Shown in pieces: positions 28,420-37,979 of a stretch of 64,000 nt of DNA (within the stretch, counting starts at the first letter, position 1; every line of letters starts with the position of its first letter). The notes below the pieces were generated by a model, which was not told the origin of the DNA, did no database searches, and saw only the letters and a program-made list of their open reading frames with translations. The position numbers were made by a program, and so were the translations under genes. This stretch comes from Acidobacteriota bacterium. GTDB lineage: Bacteria; Acidobacteriota; Blastocatellia; Pyrinomonadales; Pyrinomonadaceae. The DNA lies in assembly GCA_019639155.1 (NCBI GenBank), contig JAHBSJ010000002.1, forward strand, positions 1-64,000. The letters run 5' to 3'.

Positions 28420-30840
28420 CTATTTGGTTTCACGCGGCTTCGCGTTTTTCACGTATTTGTCGAACCAATTGATCATCTCGTAGAGAGTGTGTTCGGTCGA
28501 TTCGCGTGCGACATAACCGTGCGATTCAAGCGGCAGCATTACAAGCCGTGCGGTCCCGCCGTTACCCGCGATAGCCGCGTACATACGCTCAGACTGCATC
28601 GGGAAAGTACCCGTGTTATTGTCCGCGTCGCCGTGGATGAACAGTATCGGGTCCTTTATCTTGTTCGCGTGAAAGAACGGCGAAAGCTTTGCATAAACTT
28701 CCGGAGCTTCCCAAAATGTGCGGCGTTCCGATTGAAAGCCGAACGGCGTCAGCGTCCTGTTATAAGCACCGCTGCGGGCCAGCCCGGCACGGAAGATGCG
28801 GCTGTGAGCCATCAGATTCGCGGTCATGAACGCACCGTAGCTATGTCCGCCGACGCCGACGCGATCGGGATCGACAACGCCGAGTTCAACGCCTTTATCG
28901 ACAGCGGCCTGAGCCGAATCGACGATTTGTTTTACGAACGTGTCGTTCACCGTCAGCGGATCACCGACGACCGGCATCGTCGCGTTGTCTAACACGGCGT
29001 AACCCATTAGCACAAAGAAAAGATGCGACGTTCCGCCTATCTGTGTAAATCGGTTTGTCGAGCCGCTTACCTGTCCCGCGGTCGCACCATCCGTAAATTC
29101 GAGCGGATATGCCCAAACCAGCGTCGGCAGCCGGGTTCCCTCTTTATATCCGGGCGGCAGGTATAGCGTGAACGAAAGGTCAACGCCGTCGGCTCGTTTG
29201 TATGTGACGAGCCGTTTCGTAATGCCACGAAGCTCCGGCGACGGGTCTTTGAATTCCGTGATCTGGCGATAAGCCAACGCGGTGCAAGTTTCTCCGGGCG
29301 GGCAGACCTGACGAATGAAGAGATTCGATGGCTCGGTCAGCGATTCTTTCCGTGTAAAGAATTGAAAGCCTCTGTCGTCGATCATTCCCGCGAAAGACTC
29401 GTATTCTTCCGTTCCCGAACGCCAGATCTCGGTCACTTCCTTAGTCTTTAGGTTCATTTTGCGGAAGAACGGCCTGTCGCCCTGCGGCGATGCACCGGTT
29501 CCGATCCAGAAGATCTCGTCGCCGTTCTGACGAACAACGGTCGTGCCGTCGTTTCGTGTTTTCGTAACCGGCTGTCCTGGATCGTTGTAGCGGTCATTCA
29601 CGTTCAGGTCGGACAGCATCGTGATATTCGCCGGGTCGCGATAATCCGTCATGAACATACGGCGGCGACGCGTATCGCGGTCAAAATCGTAGAAGAACAT
29701 CGTTCCCTGCTTTTCGCTGAAAGCTCGTCCCTGAAACCGCTTTTCGACCTTCAGCATCTCCGCCGGAGAGCCCGAGAAAGGGGCTGCGTGCTTCATCAGC
29801 TTGTCACGATGCGCGGCTTTCGTATTCGGGTCGCCGCCATCCAATGCCTCAGCCCAAATGAGCGTTGCGGGCTCCGTCGGTATCCAGTTGACCTGACGCG
29901 GACCGGTAGGAACGCCTTGCGCCGGCAGATTGTCCTGCAGCGGAATATTTGCGACGCGGCTCACCACGCGGCCTTCAAGGTCCCAGATCTCGATCACTTT
30001 CGGAAATCGCGAGAACGGAAATTGGTATGAAAAAGGCCGCTGGATACGAGAAACGAGCAAATATTTCCCGTCGGGCGACACGGTCATATTGTCGTAAAGC
30101 CCAACCGGCCCAACCTCATTGACCTTACCGTTCGCCTCGATCAAAGCGATCTGCGAGGAGCAGAAATATTCGAACAAACGCTCGTCATTCGGGCTCTTGA
30201 GCAGATCTTGGAACGTCTGAATCACGCCGGTCCGTCCCGACGTTTCCTGAATGTTCGGCTCGGTCGGTGTAATGTCGCGATAGGGCGGTGCCGGTCCGCG
30301 CTTCTTTGGAACCAGATTAGCGGAAAGCGTGTTCGCGTCTTCCCAACTGAAACCGCCAAATGCGGTGTTTATCATCACATCTTTGACCTTTGCGGCCTTA
30401 GCGGTCCCGGTGTCGATGATCCAAAGCTCAACTCCGGCAGGCGTTACGTTCCCCGCGGCGATGTATTTTCCGTCCGGTGACCATGCCGGCGATACGATCT
30501 GGGCTCCCGCAGGCAAGGCGACCGGCGTTTCCTTGCCATCCGAGACATTCTTGAGCGTGACCTTTATCGAATAAGGCTGCCGATGCTGCGCGTTCGTATT
30601 CGGATTGATGCGCAGCCCCGCGATCCGCAGCATCGGCTGTGCGAGTTCAGATATCGGCGGATAACGCAGCGGTTCAAGCAATACGATCTTGTCCCTTGCC
30701 GGCGAAATGCTGGAAGCCGGGGTAACCGGAGCATTCAGCACGTCCATAACTTCCTTGGGCGGCTTTTGATAGCTGCCCTGCGAAAGCACCATGAACGGCA
30801 AGAAGAGAACCCACGAAATGACAAGAGCCTTAATTTTCAT
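28420..30840 (-). CDS. Exported S9-family prolyl-oligopeptidase-like peptidase (S9D type)
   Basis: An 806-residue protein with signal peptide (1-21, LPFMVLSQG). An N-terminal beta-propeller (about 30-560; repeats like SPAWSPDGKYIAAGN, MTVSPDGKYLLVSR) precedes an alpha/beta-hydrolase domain with nucleophile GVGGHSYGAFM, acid HGDADNNTGTFP and base LPLESHGYVARE. The layout is like glutamyl endopeptidase/S9D proteins common in Bacteroidota and Acidobacteriota. It is first in the pair with the M19 dipeptidase. Confidence 0.91.
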   Translation of the reverse strand: MKIKALVISWVLFLPFMVLSQGSYQKPPKEVMDVLNAPVTPASSISPARDKIVLLEPLRYPPISELAQPMLRIAGLRINPNTNAQHRQPYSIKVTLKNVSDGKETPVALPAGAQIVSPAWSPDGKYIAAGNVTPAGVELWIIDTGTAKAAKVKDVMINTAFGGFSWEDANTLSANLVPKKRGPAPPYRDITPTEPNIQETSGRTGVIQTFQDLLKSPNDERLFEYFCSSQIALIEANGKVNEVGPVGLYDNMTVSPDGKYLLVSRIQRPFSYQFPFSRFPKVIEIWDLEGRVVSRVANIPLQDNLPAQGVPTGPRQVNWIPTEPATLIWAEALDGGDPNTKAAHRDKLMKHAAPFSGSPAEMLKVEKRFQGRAFSEKQGTMFFYDFDRDTRRRRMFMTDYRDPANITMLSDLNVNDRYNDPGQPVTKTRNDGTTVVRQNGDEIFWIGTGASPQGDRPFFRKMNLKTKEVTEIWRSGTEEYESFAGMIDDRGFQFFTRKESLTEPSNLFIRQVCPPGETCTALAYRQITEFKDPSPELRGITKRLVTYKRADGVDLSFTLYLPPGYKEGTRLPTLVWAYPLEFTDGATAGQVSGSTNRFTQIGGTSHLFFVLMGYAVLDNATMPVVGDPLTVNDTFVKQIVDSAQAAVDKGVELGVVDPDRVGVGGHSYGAFMTANLMAHSRIFRAGLARSGAYNRTLTPFGFQSERRTFWEAPEVYAKLSPFFHANKIKDPILFIHGDADNNTGTFPMQSERMYAAIAGNGGTARLVMLPLESHGYVARESTEHTLYEMINWFDKYVKNAKPRETK

Positions 30841-31138
30841 ATTTGTCTAATACCGAATTCCAGTGAATTTGTTTTGATGATAGCTTTTGGGGCCGCTACG
30901 CCGCAAGCCTGCCGAAAAATGGACCTATATAATCATTTGTTCTAGAAAAAACGGTGGCAATCATTATACAACTATGTTAATCTTATTCTGCGTTCATATA
31001 TAGAACGCTCATATCCTAAGCCATACGGTCATGTAAATCGCTCAACAGATCGCGGCGAATCCCTACGATCATAGTCACTTGGGTCCTGTAAAATAGGGCG
31101 TTTGGTTCACGATCATAGCCCCAGCCAAAAGTCGGCGT
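30841..31138. promoter_or_regulatory. Divergent region upstream of the GGDEF-EAL gene with repeated motif
   Basis: The gap between the S9 peptidase (minus) and the PAS/GGDEF/EAL gene (plus) is AT-rich. GCGTTC-ATATATA-GAACGC at 30990-31008 is a perfect 6-bp inverted repeat around AT. The motif TACGGTCATG (31024), TACGATCATAG (31064-31074) and CACGATCATAG (31108-31118) recurs three times at 40-44 bp spacing. These look like operator sites; the protein that binds them is unknown. Confidence 0.45.
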
Positions 31139-34100
31139 ATGTCCAAAACCGATCAGATCAACATTCCGACAACCGGGATCCCGATAACTCCATCGGACGC
31201 ACTTTTTCGAGTCTTTGTCGAAAATCTGCCGGTGATGTTCTATGCGATCAAACCAGCACCGCCGCACAGGCCGCTGTATATAAGCCCATCTTTCGAAAGG
31301 TTCGGGTATCCGATAGAAGAGTGGCTGAGCGATCCGAAGATCTGGGATCGCGTGATCCACGATGACGACAGAGAAAGAGTGCTGACCGCGACCCGAATCG
31401 CGATGCGCGAGGGTAAGAGCATTGATCTCGAATACCGTGTTCACTGCAAGAACGGATCCGTAATGTGGGTTCGCGACAGGAGCTGCCTGATATCCAACCA
31501 CGATGGATCATCGCTTTGCTGGCAAGGGGTCATTCTGGACATCACCGAAAGGAAAAAGGCAGAGCAGGAGCTTGCAAAACGCGAAAAACTCTATCGCACC
31601 CTCGCACGCTCGATCCCCAAAACAGCGGTTCTTATGTTCGACCGCGAGCATCGCTATACTCTCGCAGAAGGAGAGCAGCTTGCAAAACACGATTGGAAGA
31701 CCGAGATGTTCGAAGACAGAACACTTACGGATGTTTTCCCGCAAGAGATCGCTGCCGAGTGGAGTGAATACTATGACAGAGCCTTGGCCGGAGAGGATAT
31801 TGTCTTTGAGACCGAAGATAACGGCAAATACTTTTTGATCAATATCCGTCCTGTCCGCGACGAAAAAGGCGAGATCTTTGCAGGCATGGTGATGTGGAAG
31901 GACATCTCCGAGCGTCGCCGAGCTGAACTGGCTGTCGCAGAGAGCGAAGCAAGATTCCGAGAACTATTCGACAACGCCAACGACATCATTTACGTGCACG
32001 ACCTCGAAGGAAATTATGTCTCGATAAACAAGGCAGGCGAACGCATATTCGGCTATACGAGCGAAGAGGCATTGGACCTGAATATGTCGGAGGTGGTGGC
32101 TCCAGAACATTTGAATCGTGTTCGCAAGTATCTGCGGGACAAGATCGAGGGCAAGAAGACGCAGACGACGTATGAGGTCGAATGCATCAAGAAAGACGGC
32201 TCACGTGCGGTCTTGGAGATCAACAGCAGCGTCATCAGAAGCGATGGTAAGCCTATCGCAGTACAGGGTATTGCGCGCGACATTACGGATCGCAAGCTCG
32301 CCGAGGATGCCATCAGCAAAAGCGAAGAACGTTATCGAGACCTATTCGAGAATGCGAACGATCTGATCTACACGCATGATCTGAGAGGCAATTTTACTTC
32401 GCTGAATCGCGCTGGCGAAGTGATCACCGGGTATTCTCGCGAAGAAGCTCTAAAGATGAATATCGGACAGGTCGTGGCACCGGAATTCCTCGAACTTGCA
32501 CAAACAATGACCGCTCGAAAGGTCGAGGAAGAACTTCCGACGACCTATGAGCTTGAGATCATTGCCAAATCCGGCAAACGCGTGACATTGGAGCTCAGCA
32601 CTCGGCTGATCGTCTCGCCCAGTGGGTCACCAATAGGCGTCCAAGGCATCGCACGCGATATAACCGACCGGCGTCGAACCGAGATCGATCTACATAACAC
32701 TATTTCGCTCTTTGCATCAACCTTTGAGTCCACCGCTGACGGTATCGTCGTGATGAGCCTTGACCGCGAAATAATTACCTGCAACCGCAAATTCCGCGAG
32801 ATGTGGGACGTCCATCCTCAGATAATCGAGAAAAAGGACGGAACGAAATTGGTCGACCTTGTCCTGAGCAAGATCAAGAATCCGGAAGAATTCAATCGCA
32901 GTTTGGACCGCGTATACGCAGATCCGCTCGCAACCGCGTCGGACATCGTCGAACTGACGGACGGAAGGGTTTTCGAGCGGTATTCGCAGCCGCAGATGAT
33001 GGAAGGTCGGGCGGTCGGACGAGTCGCTTGTTTTCGCGACATAACCGAACGAACGCGGGCCGAGGAAAAGATCCGTTACTATGCGGTACACGACACACTG
33101 ACAAACCTGCCGAATCGTGTTGAATTCATGAATCAGCTCCGCCAAGCAGTTAAGCGAGGCGAAGGCAATGAATATGCAAAATTTGCAGTACTTTTCCTCG
33201 ATCTTGACAGGTTCAAAGTCATAAACGACAGCCTCGGCCACGCGGTCGGCGACAAGTTGCTCATAGCGATCGCCGAGCGCCTGACGGAATGCGTTCGTCC
33301 GGGCGACGTAGTCGCGAGGCTGGGCGGCGATGAATTCACCATCCTCCTCAATCGAAGCGGCGACACACACGATGTTGCACGTGTCGCGGAGCGTTTGCAG
33401 GCAAAGATATCTGAGCCCTTCAAGATCGATAACTACGAGGTGTTTACGACCGCCAGTATCGGCATAGTGATCGCAGGGGCTATGAAGCGAAACGCCGAGG
33501 ACTTTTTGCGCGACGCGGATGCCGCGATGTATCGAGCGAAGGAGGCCGGAAAGGCTCGTTATGAGATCTTTGACCAGGAGATGCACGTTCGAAACATGAA
33601 TTTGCTTCAGGTCGAGAATGATCTGCGGCGGGCCGTCGAGCGGAATGAATTCGAGGTGCTTTATCAGCCAATAGTTGAATTGGCGACAGGCCGCGTGTGC
33701 GAATTCGAGGCTCTAATAAGATGGCGGCATCCGATCCACGGCCTGGTCGCGCCGAACGAATTCGTCCACGTTGCTGAGGAAACCGGCCTGATAATCCAGA
33801 TCGGCCGATGGATCCTGGAAGAGTCGTGCCGGCAGATCGGTGATTGGCAGAGGCGATTCAAGATCCCGCTTGCGGTCAGCGTAAACCTCTCTGCAAAACA
33901 GCTGATGCATCCTAATCTTACGACTCAGATTCAGCTCATTCTCGAAGACTCCGCGATCAAGGCGGAACAGTTGAAGCTGGAAGTGACGGAAAGCACCGTC
34001 ATGGAACATAGCGAAAAGTCGCTAAAGGTGCTGCAGGAGCTCGACAGGCTCGGCGTCGCACTTTCTACTGACGACTTCGGCACCGGTTATTCGAGTCTCA

Positions 34101-34441
34101 GTTATCTGCAGAAATTCCCGTTTGAACGCCTGAAGATCGACCGTTCATTCATAAATTTGATGGACAAGGATGAGAAAAGCGGTGCCATCGTCAAGACTAT
34201 CTTGATGCTTGGTGAAAATTTGGGTATCGACGTCGTTGCGGAGGGTGTCGAAACTGCGTCCCAACTCGAAAAGCTTCGTTCTCTCGGATGTAAGGCCGGC
34301 CAGGGATATCTCTTCTCTCGTCCGGTCGACCGAGAAACGGCGGAACAGTTCCTTTTGGCAGGGGCAAACGCCTACAAAGACAACCCGGCACTTTCATTTC
34401 GCCCCCAAAATTCAGTTATCGAAGTTGCAGACGTGCAATAA
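31139..34441 (+). CDS. Multi-PAS diguanylate cyclase/phosphodiesterase (GGDEF-EAL)
   Basis: A 1100-residue soluble sensor. About five PAS/PAC modules occupy residues 15-640 (repeats such as ITERKKAEQELAKREKLY, ARFRELFDNANDIIYVHD, GVQGIARDITDRR). GGDEF follows, with an intact RLGGDEFTILL near 729 and an RPGD inhibitory I-site five residues before it. EAL is intact near 857 (EALIRWRHP) with ELEVTES-like LEVTEST, STDDFGTGYSSL and VVAEGVET. It could both make and degrade c-di-GMP. No membrane helix is seen, so it is cytoplasmic. PAS modules 3 and 4 are very similar, suggesting internal duplication. Start codon has no clear Shine-Dalgarno. Confidence 0.93.
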   Translation: MSKTDQINIPTTGIPITPSDALFRVFVENLPVMFYAIKPAPPHRPLYISPSFERFGYPIEEWLSDPKIWDRVIHDDDRERVLTATRIAMREGKSIDLEYRVHCKNGSVMWVRDRSCLISNHDGSSLCWQGVILDITERKKAEQELAKREKLYRTLARSIPKTAVLMFDREHRYTLAEGEQLAKHDWKTEMFEDRTLTDVFPQEIAAEWSEYYDRALAGEDIVFETEDNGKYFLINIRPVRDEKGEIFAGMVMWKDISERRRAELAVAESEARFRELFDNANDIIYVHDLEGNYVSINKAGERIFGYTSEEALDLNMSEVVAPEHLNRVRKYLRDKIEGKKTQTTYEVECIKKDGSRAVLEINSSVIRSDGKPIAVQGIARDITDRKLAEDAISKSEERYRDLFENANDLIYTHDLRGNFTSLNRAGEVITGYSREEALKMNIGQVVAPEFLELAQTMTARKVEEELPTTYELEIIAKSGKRVTLELSTRLIVSPSGSPIGVQGIARDITDRRRTEIDLHNTISLFASTFESTADGIVVMSLDREIITCNRKFREMWDVHPQIIEKKDGTKLVDLVLSKIKNPEEFNRSLDRVYADPLATASDIVELTDGRVFERYSQPQMMEGRAVGRVACFRDITERTRAEEKIRYYAVHDTLTNLPNRVEFMNQLRQAVKRGEGNEYAKFAVLFLDLDRFKVINDSLGHAVGDKLLIAIAERLTECVRPGDVVARLGGDEFTILLNRSGDTHDVARVAERLQAKISEPFKIDNYEVFTTASIGIVIAGAMKRNAEDFLRDADAAMYRAKEAGKARYEIFDQEMHVRNMNLLQVENDLRRAVERNEFEVLYQPIVELATGRVCEFEALIRWRHPIHGLVAPNEFVHVAEETGLIIQIGRWILEESCRQIGDWQRRFKIPLAVSVNLSAKQLMHPNLTTQIQLILEDSAIKAEQLKLEVTESTVMEHSEKSLKVLQELDRLGVALSTDDFGTGYSSLSYLQKFPFERLKIDRSFINLMDKDEKSGAIVKTILMLGENLGIDVVAEGVETASQLEKLRSLGCKAGQGYLFSRPVDRETAEQFLLAGANAYKDNPALSFRPQNSVIEVADVQ

Positions 34442-34444
34442 AGG

Positions 34445-35437
34445 CTATTTGTTGAGTTCCTGAAAAATCCGCCATGCGATCGCCGGAACGAGATCACGAT
34501 CCTTCGCAACGCCTTCCGTGAATATGGCGATGGCATATTGCCGGCCGCTTTCGGTTCGCAGAAATGCGGCATCGTGTCTGGCGCGGCTCGTCCATCCTGC
34601 CTTGGACCAAATTTTCACATTGTGCAGGTGGTTGTCCGCAAGCATTTTGCCGATAAATCCGTGATCCTGGCTGTCGGGGTCTTTCACTGCTGAGAACGGA
34701 TCTCGCTTCAGTAGATTCAACATTCTTTCGGTACGTTCGGGCGTGTTGAGGCGTCCCATCACGATCTCAGCAATGGCTCGTGCCGTCGCATTGGTTGTCA
34801 GCATATTGCGGTTCTGTCCGGCGTAATTGCGCGATTGCTGCTCGATACCGTACGCGTCCTCGCAATAGATCTTCTGATTTATATTGATGTTGCTAAAGCC
34901 CATCGCCGCGAAATAGCGGTTCATTCTGTTTCGTTTGTACTGCCATTTCTCGAACTCCTTCTGCGGAAGCTCCGAACCGCTCGCTGTTTCCGTGAGGACA
35001 TCAACTATGTACTGCGTCGCATCGTTAGAAGAATCGACGACCATGTCCTTCATTCCTCGGTCGAGTTCTTTCGTCAGCGTGACCTTGCCGTCCTCGAGCT
35101 GACGCTCGACCGCCGCCATATAGAACATCTTTGGCACCGATGCGGGATAGTATTTCTCTTCGCCGCGAAATGCTCCCCACTTCCAGTTATTGGCGTCTGT
35201 AACTTCGATCACCGTCGCCGAGACCTGCTCCTGCTTGACCCCGCCTTTGCGAGCGTCTAGTTCGGCCATTACAGCGGCTCGCACGATGTCGTTTATCGAC
35301 GGCACTTCGGTCATTGCGGGTGGTTTATAGTCTTTTTGCGGAACGATCTCGCCGCCCTTGCCCTTTTGAGCGACCAGCGGCATGGCGAACAAAGCGGCGA
35401 TCAGGAACGTTGCGGTGAGTTTAGAAATTAAGTTCAT
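34445..35437 (-). CDS. Exported class A beta-lactamase-like serine hydrolase
   Basis: A 330-residue protein with signal peptide (1-23, LFAMPLVAQ). The DD-peptidase/beta-lactamase fold motifs are SxxK in YYPASVPKMFYMAAV, SxN in MVVDSSNDATQY, and KTG-like SKAGWTSRARHD. The KAG triad and long spacing differ from classical class A enzymes, so true lactamase activity is uncertain; a cell-wall or other serine hydrolase is possible. It is convergent with the GGDEF-EAL gene with only 3 bp between stops. Confidence 0.8.
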   Translation of the reverse strand: MNLISKLTATFLIAALFAMPLVAQKGKGGEIVPQKDYKPPAMTEVPSINDIVRAAVMAELDARKGGVKQEQVSATVIEVTDANNWKWGAFRGEEKYYPASVPKMFYMAAVERQLEDGKVTLTKELDRGMKDMVVDSSNDATQYIVDVLTETASGSELPQKEFEKWQYKRNRMNRYFAAMGFSNININQKIYCEDAYGIEQQSRNYAGQNRNMLTTNATARAIAEIVMGRLNTPERTERMLNLLKRDPFSAVKDPDSQDHGFIGKMLADNHLHNVKIWSKAGWTSRARHDAAFLRTESGRQYAIAIFTEGVAKDRDLVPAIAWRIFQELNK

Positions 35438-35495
35438 AGCGTTCGATATGTTATCTTTTTAGCGAATTATATCCGATTCGACCTTGCAGAAAACA

Positions 35496-36797
35496 ATGAG
35501 CGAAGAAAAACTCGTTCGCGGCATCGGCCGCTGGGACCTGGCAGCAATCTTTATCAATACCGTCATCGGCGCCGGTATATTCGGCCTGCCCGCCAAAGTT
35601 CACGGCCTGATCGGCACGTGGAGCCTTGTCGCGTTCGTAGCGTGTGCGGTCGTTGTCGGCTTTATCGTAATTTGCTACGCAGAGGTCGCAAGCCGATTCA
35701 CCGGAACAGGCGGGCCATATCTGTATGCTCGCGAGGCTTTCGGGTCGGTCATCGGCTTTGAGGTCGGCTGGCTGTATTGGATCGTCCGAGTCACGACATT
35801 CGCGGCAAACTGCAACCTTTTCGTCACATATCTTGGGTTTTTCTTAGCAGATACGGGCACCGGAGTGTTTCGTATAGCAGCGATCAGCGTGATCGTGCTG
35901 CTGATCTTCGCTGTGAATATCGCCGGCATCAAACATTCCGCCGCAATGACAAATGTCTTTACGGCCGGCAAGCTCATACCGCTGTTCATATTTGCTGCGG
36001 TCGGCATTTTCTTTATCGATCCGTCGAATTTTACGTTTGACGCCGTCCCGGAGTACGGTGCATTCTCGAGCGCGGTGCTGCTTCTGATCTATGCGTTCGT
36101 CGGTTTTGAGGTCGGCGTAATAATGGGCGGCGAGACTAAGGACCCGCAGCGTAATATCCCTATCGCCCTATTTGTCGCTCTCTCAGTGATCGCTGTTTTG
36201 TACATACTCATACAGGTCGTCAGCATCGGTACGCTTCCCGGCCTTGCCGCGTCGGAACGCCCGCTTGCTGATGCCGGTGCAGTCTTTCTCGGAACATATG
36301 GCGCCGCATTCATCACTGTCGGAGCGCTTGTTTCGATACTTGGTAATCTGAACGTCGGATTTCTCGGCAGCACGCGTCTGCTCTTTGCGATGTCGGACAA
36401 CGGGGAGCTGCCTGCGAAGCTGTCCGAAACGCACGAGAAATTCAAAACACCGTGGCTCTCGATCACGCTGACCGCTTTAGTGATATTTGTTTTGACCGTT
36501 TACTCAACGTTCCTGACCGCTCTTGCTATCGCAACGATCACACGTCTCTTGGTTTATGCGACAACCTGCCTGGCACTTCCCGTATTCCGCCGCAGAGGCG
36601 ATGCCCCAGAGGCAAAATTCAGCGCTCCGCTCGGCGTAGTTGCGGCGGTTCTCTCGCTGATCCTGATCGGCTGGCTGCTGACGCGCGTCGATCTGGCAAA
36701 GGAAGGCTTGCCCATACTGATCGCTGCCGGAATTGGGTTGGTGATATTTGGGCTGAATCGCGTGTTAGGCAACCGAAGAAAGACCGCTTCTACTTGA
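35496..36797 (+). CDS. APC-family amino acid permease
   Basis: About 433 residues with roughly 12 transmembrane segments, for example FINTVIGAGIFGLPAKVHGL (TM1, with the APC GxG signature), LVAFVACAVVVGFIVICYA, and LLIYAFVGFEVGVIMGGETK. It would import an amino acid or amine by proton or sodium symport or by exchange; the substrate is unknown. I chose ATG 35496 over the in-frame TTG at 35484. The 3' end overlaps the convergent SDR by 8 bp. Confidence 0.9.
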   Translation: MSEEKLVRGIGRWDLAAIFINTVIGAGIFGLPAKVHGLIGTWSLVAFVACAVVVGFIVICYAEVASRFTGTGGPYLYAREAFGSVIGFEVGWLYWIVRVTTFAANCNLFVTYLGFFLADTGTGVFRIAAISVIVLLIFAVNIAGIKHSAAMTNVFTAGKLIPLFIFAAVGIFFIDPSNFTFDAVPEYGAFSSAVLLLIYAFVGFEVGVIMGGETKDPQRNIPIALFVALSVIAVLYILIQVVSIGTLPGLAASERPLADAGAVFLGTYGAAFITVGALVSILGNLNVGFLGSTRLLFAMSDNGELPAKLSETHEKFKTPWLSITLTALVIFVLTVYSTFLTALAIATITRLLVYATTCLALPVFRRRGDAPEAKFSAPLGVVAAVLSLILIGWLLTRVDLAKEGLPILIAAGIGLVIFGLNRVLGNRRKTAST

Positions 36798-37821
36798 AAA
36801 CACCGCCGCCGAGCATATTCTCGCGAATATAGCTTACGGTGTCATTCAGCGTTTCCTGAGGGTCGCGAGGTAAGAACCCCAGCTCTTCTTCGGCTTTAGC
36901 TGACGAAAAATACCAGAAGTGCTCCGCCTGCTCGACCTCGCTCGTTGCAACGGGCGATGTGCGGCCCCAATTTTTGAATACCGATTCGACCATCGCCGAG
37001 CCGGCCATCGCGAGCTTTTTCGGTACCTTTAACGCCGGTGCCCGCACGCCTGAGAGCCTTTCGAGACGCCCGAAAAACTCCTCGAACGTGAGGTTCAATG
37101 CGCCAAGGAGATACTTTTCCTGATGCCGGCCTCGCTTGACCGAGTTGATGAATGCCGCTGCGACATCTCGCGTATCGACGATATTCAGCCCGCCGGACGG
37201 ACAATAAGGGATCTTGCGTCCAAGAAAATCTAAGACGACCTTTGTCGAACTCAGACGCTCATCGCCGGGGCCGAGGAGCAGCGTCGGGTTAAGTATTACG
37301 AGCTTGCGGCCTTTGCCGTCGAATTCGGCGAGAGCCGTGCGTTCCTGAAAATATTTCGACGCGTAATATGCCCATTGCGAAATGATATCGACCGGCGGCG
37401 GATACGTTTCATCAAGAATTTCTTTATCTTTACTGACGGCGATGGTGCCGCTGGACGAAGCGAGGATCATGGTCGAAACACCGGCTTCCGCCGCGGCCTG
37501 CGACAATATTCGCGTACCCTCGACGTGAACCCTGTTCATCGCCACAGCGTCATCATTGTCCCGCGACACCTTCCCGGCGAGATGAAATACCACTGAGACA
37601 CCTTTCAGAGCCTCGGAGACCGCAGCAGTATCGGTCACAGAACCGATGAACGGCTCAACTCCTCCGTCCGTCATCCACGCAGGTACGCTCGACGCCATGA
37701 CGCGCAAATTCTTTTCGCCTGCGTCGATGAATTGACGTACGATCTCAGCTCCGAGAAATCCGGTGCCGCCGGTGATGAGTATCTTCTTTTCGACCTTTGC
37801 TAACGCTTTCTTCTTAGCCAT
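36790..37821 (-). CDS. Extended SDR, NAD-dependent epimerase/dehydratase-like
   Basis: A 343-residue extended short-chain dehydrogenase. The N-terminal Rossmann loop is ILITGGTGFLGAEIV, with VVFHLAGKVSRDN, LASSSGTIAVS and YYASKYFQE (YxxxK). The fold resembles dihydroflavonol-4-reductase/HpnA-like enzymes that act on sugars or lipid carbonyls. It starts with a basic leader (MAKKKALAKVEKK). Its position downstream of the M16 gene and the ElbD-like gene allows a role in lipid metabolism, but that is only contextual. Confidence 0.87.
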   Translation of the reverse strand: MAKKKALAKVEKKILITGGTGFLGAEIVRQFIDAGEKNLRVMASSVPAWMTDGGVEPFIGSVTDTAAVSEALKGVSVVFHLAGKVSRDNDDAVAMNRVHVEGTRILSQAAAEAGVSTMILASSSGTIAVSKDKEILDETYPPPVDIISQWAYYASKYFQERTALAEFDGKGRKLVILNPTLLLGPGDERLSSTKVVLDFLGRKIPYCPSGGLNIVDTRDVAAAFINSVKRGRHQEKYLLGALNLTFEEFFGRLERLSGVRAPALKVPKKLAMAGSAMVESVFKNWGRTSPVATSEVEQAEHFWYFSSAKAEEELGFLPRDPQETLNDTVSYIRENMLGGGVFK

Positions 37822-37832
37822 AACGGAATTCT

Positions 37833-37973
37833 AACGCAGAGATCGCAGCGGCCGCAGAGATAAACCGAACCAATGGCAACGCGGCCTGCCGCGGCCCATA
37901 AATATCCGGGGCCCTCACGTCGTGCAAGGTGCCCCCCCCAAAAAACCTCTGCGATCTCTGCGGTCTTCGCGTT
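37833..37973. repeat. Inverted CGCAGAG short-word repeat
   Basis: The left arm at 37833-37859 (AACGCAGAGATCGCAG, then GCCGCAGAG) and the right arm at 37946-37973 (CCTCTGCGATCTCTGCGG, then TCTTCGCGTT) are imperfect reverse complements. The GC-rich centre includes C8 followed by A6. It fills the gap between the M16 protease stop and the SDR start. Confidence 0.65.
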
Positions 37974-37979
37974 CAACTG

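Noticed and set aside
32717..33586. 289-residue minus-strand ORF
   Set aside because: Antisense to the intact GGDEF region of the multi-PAS protein.
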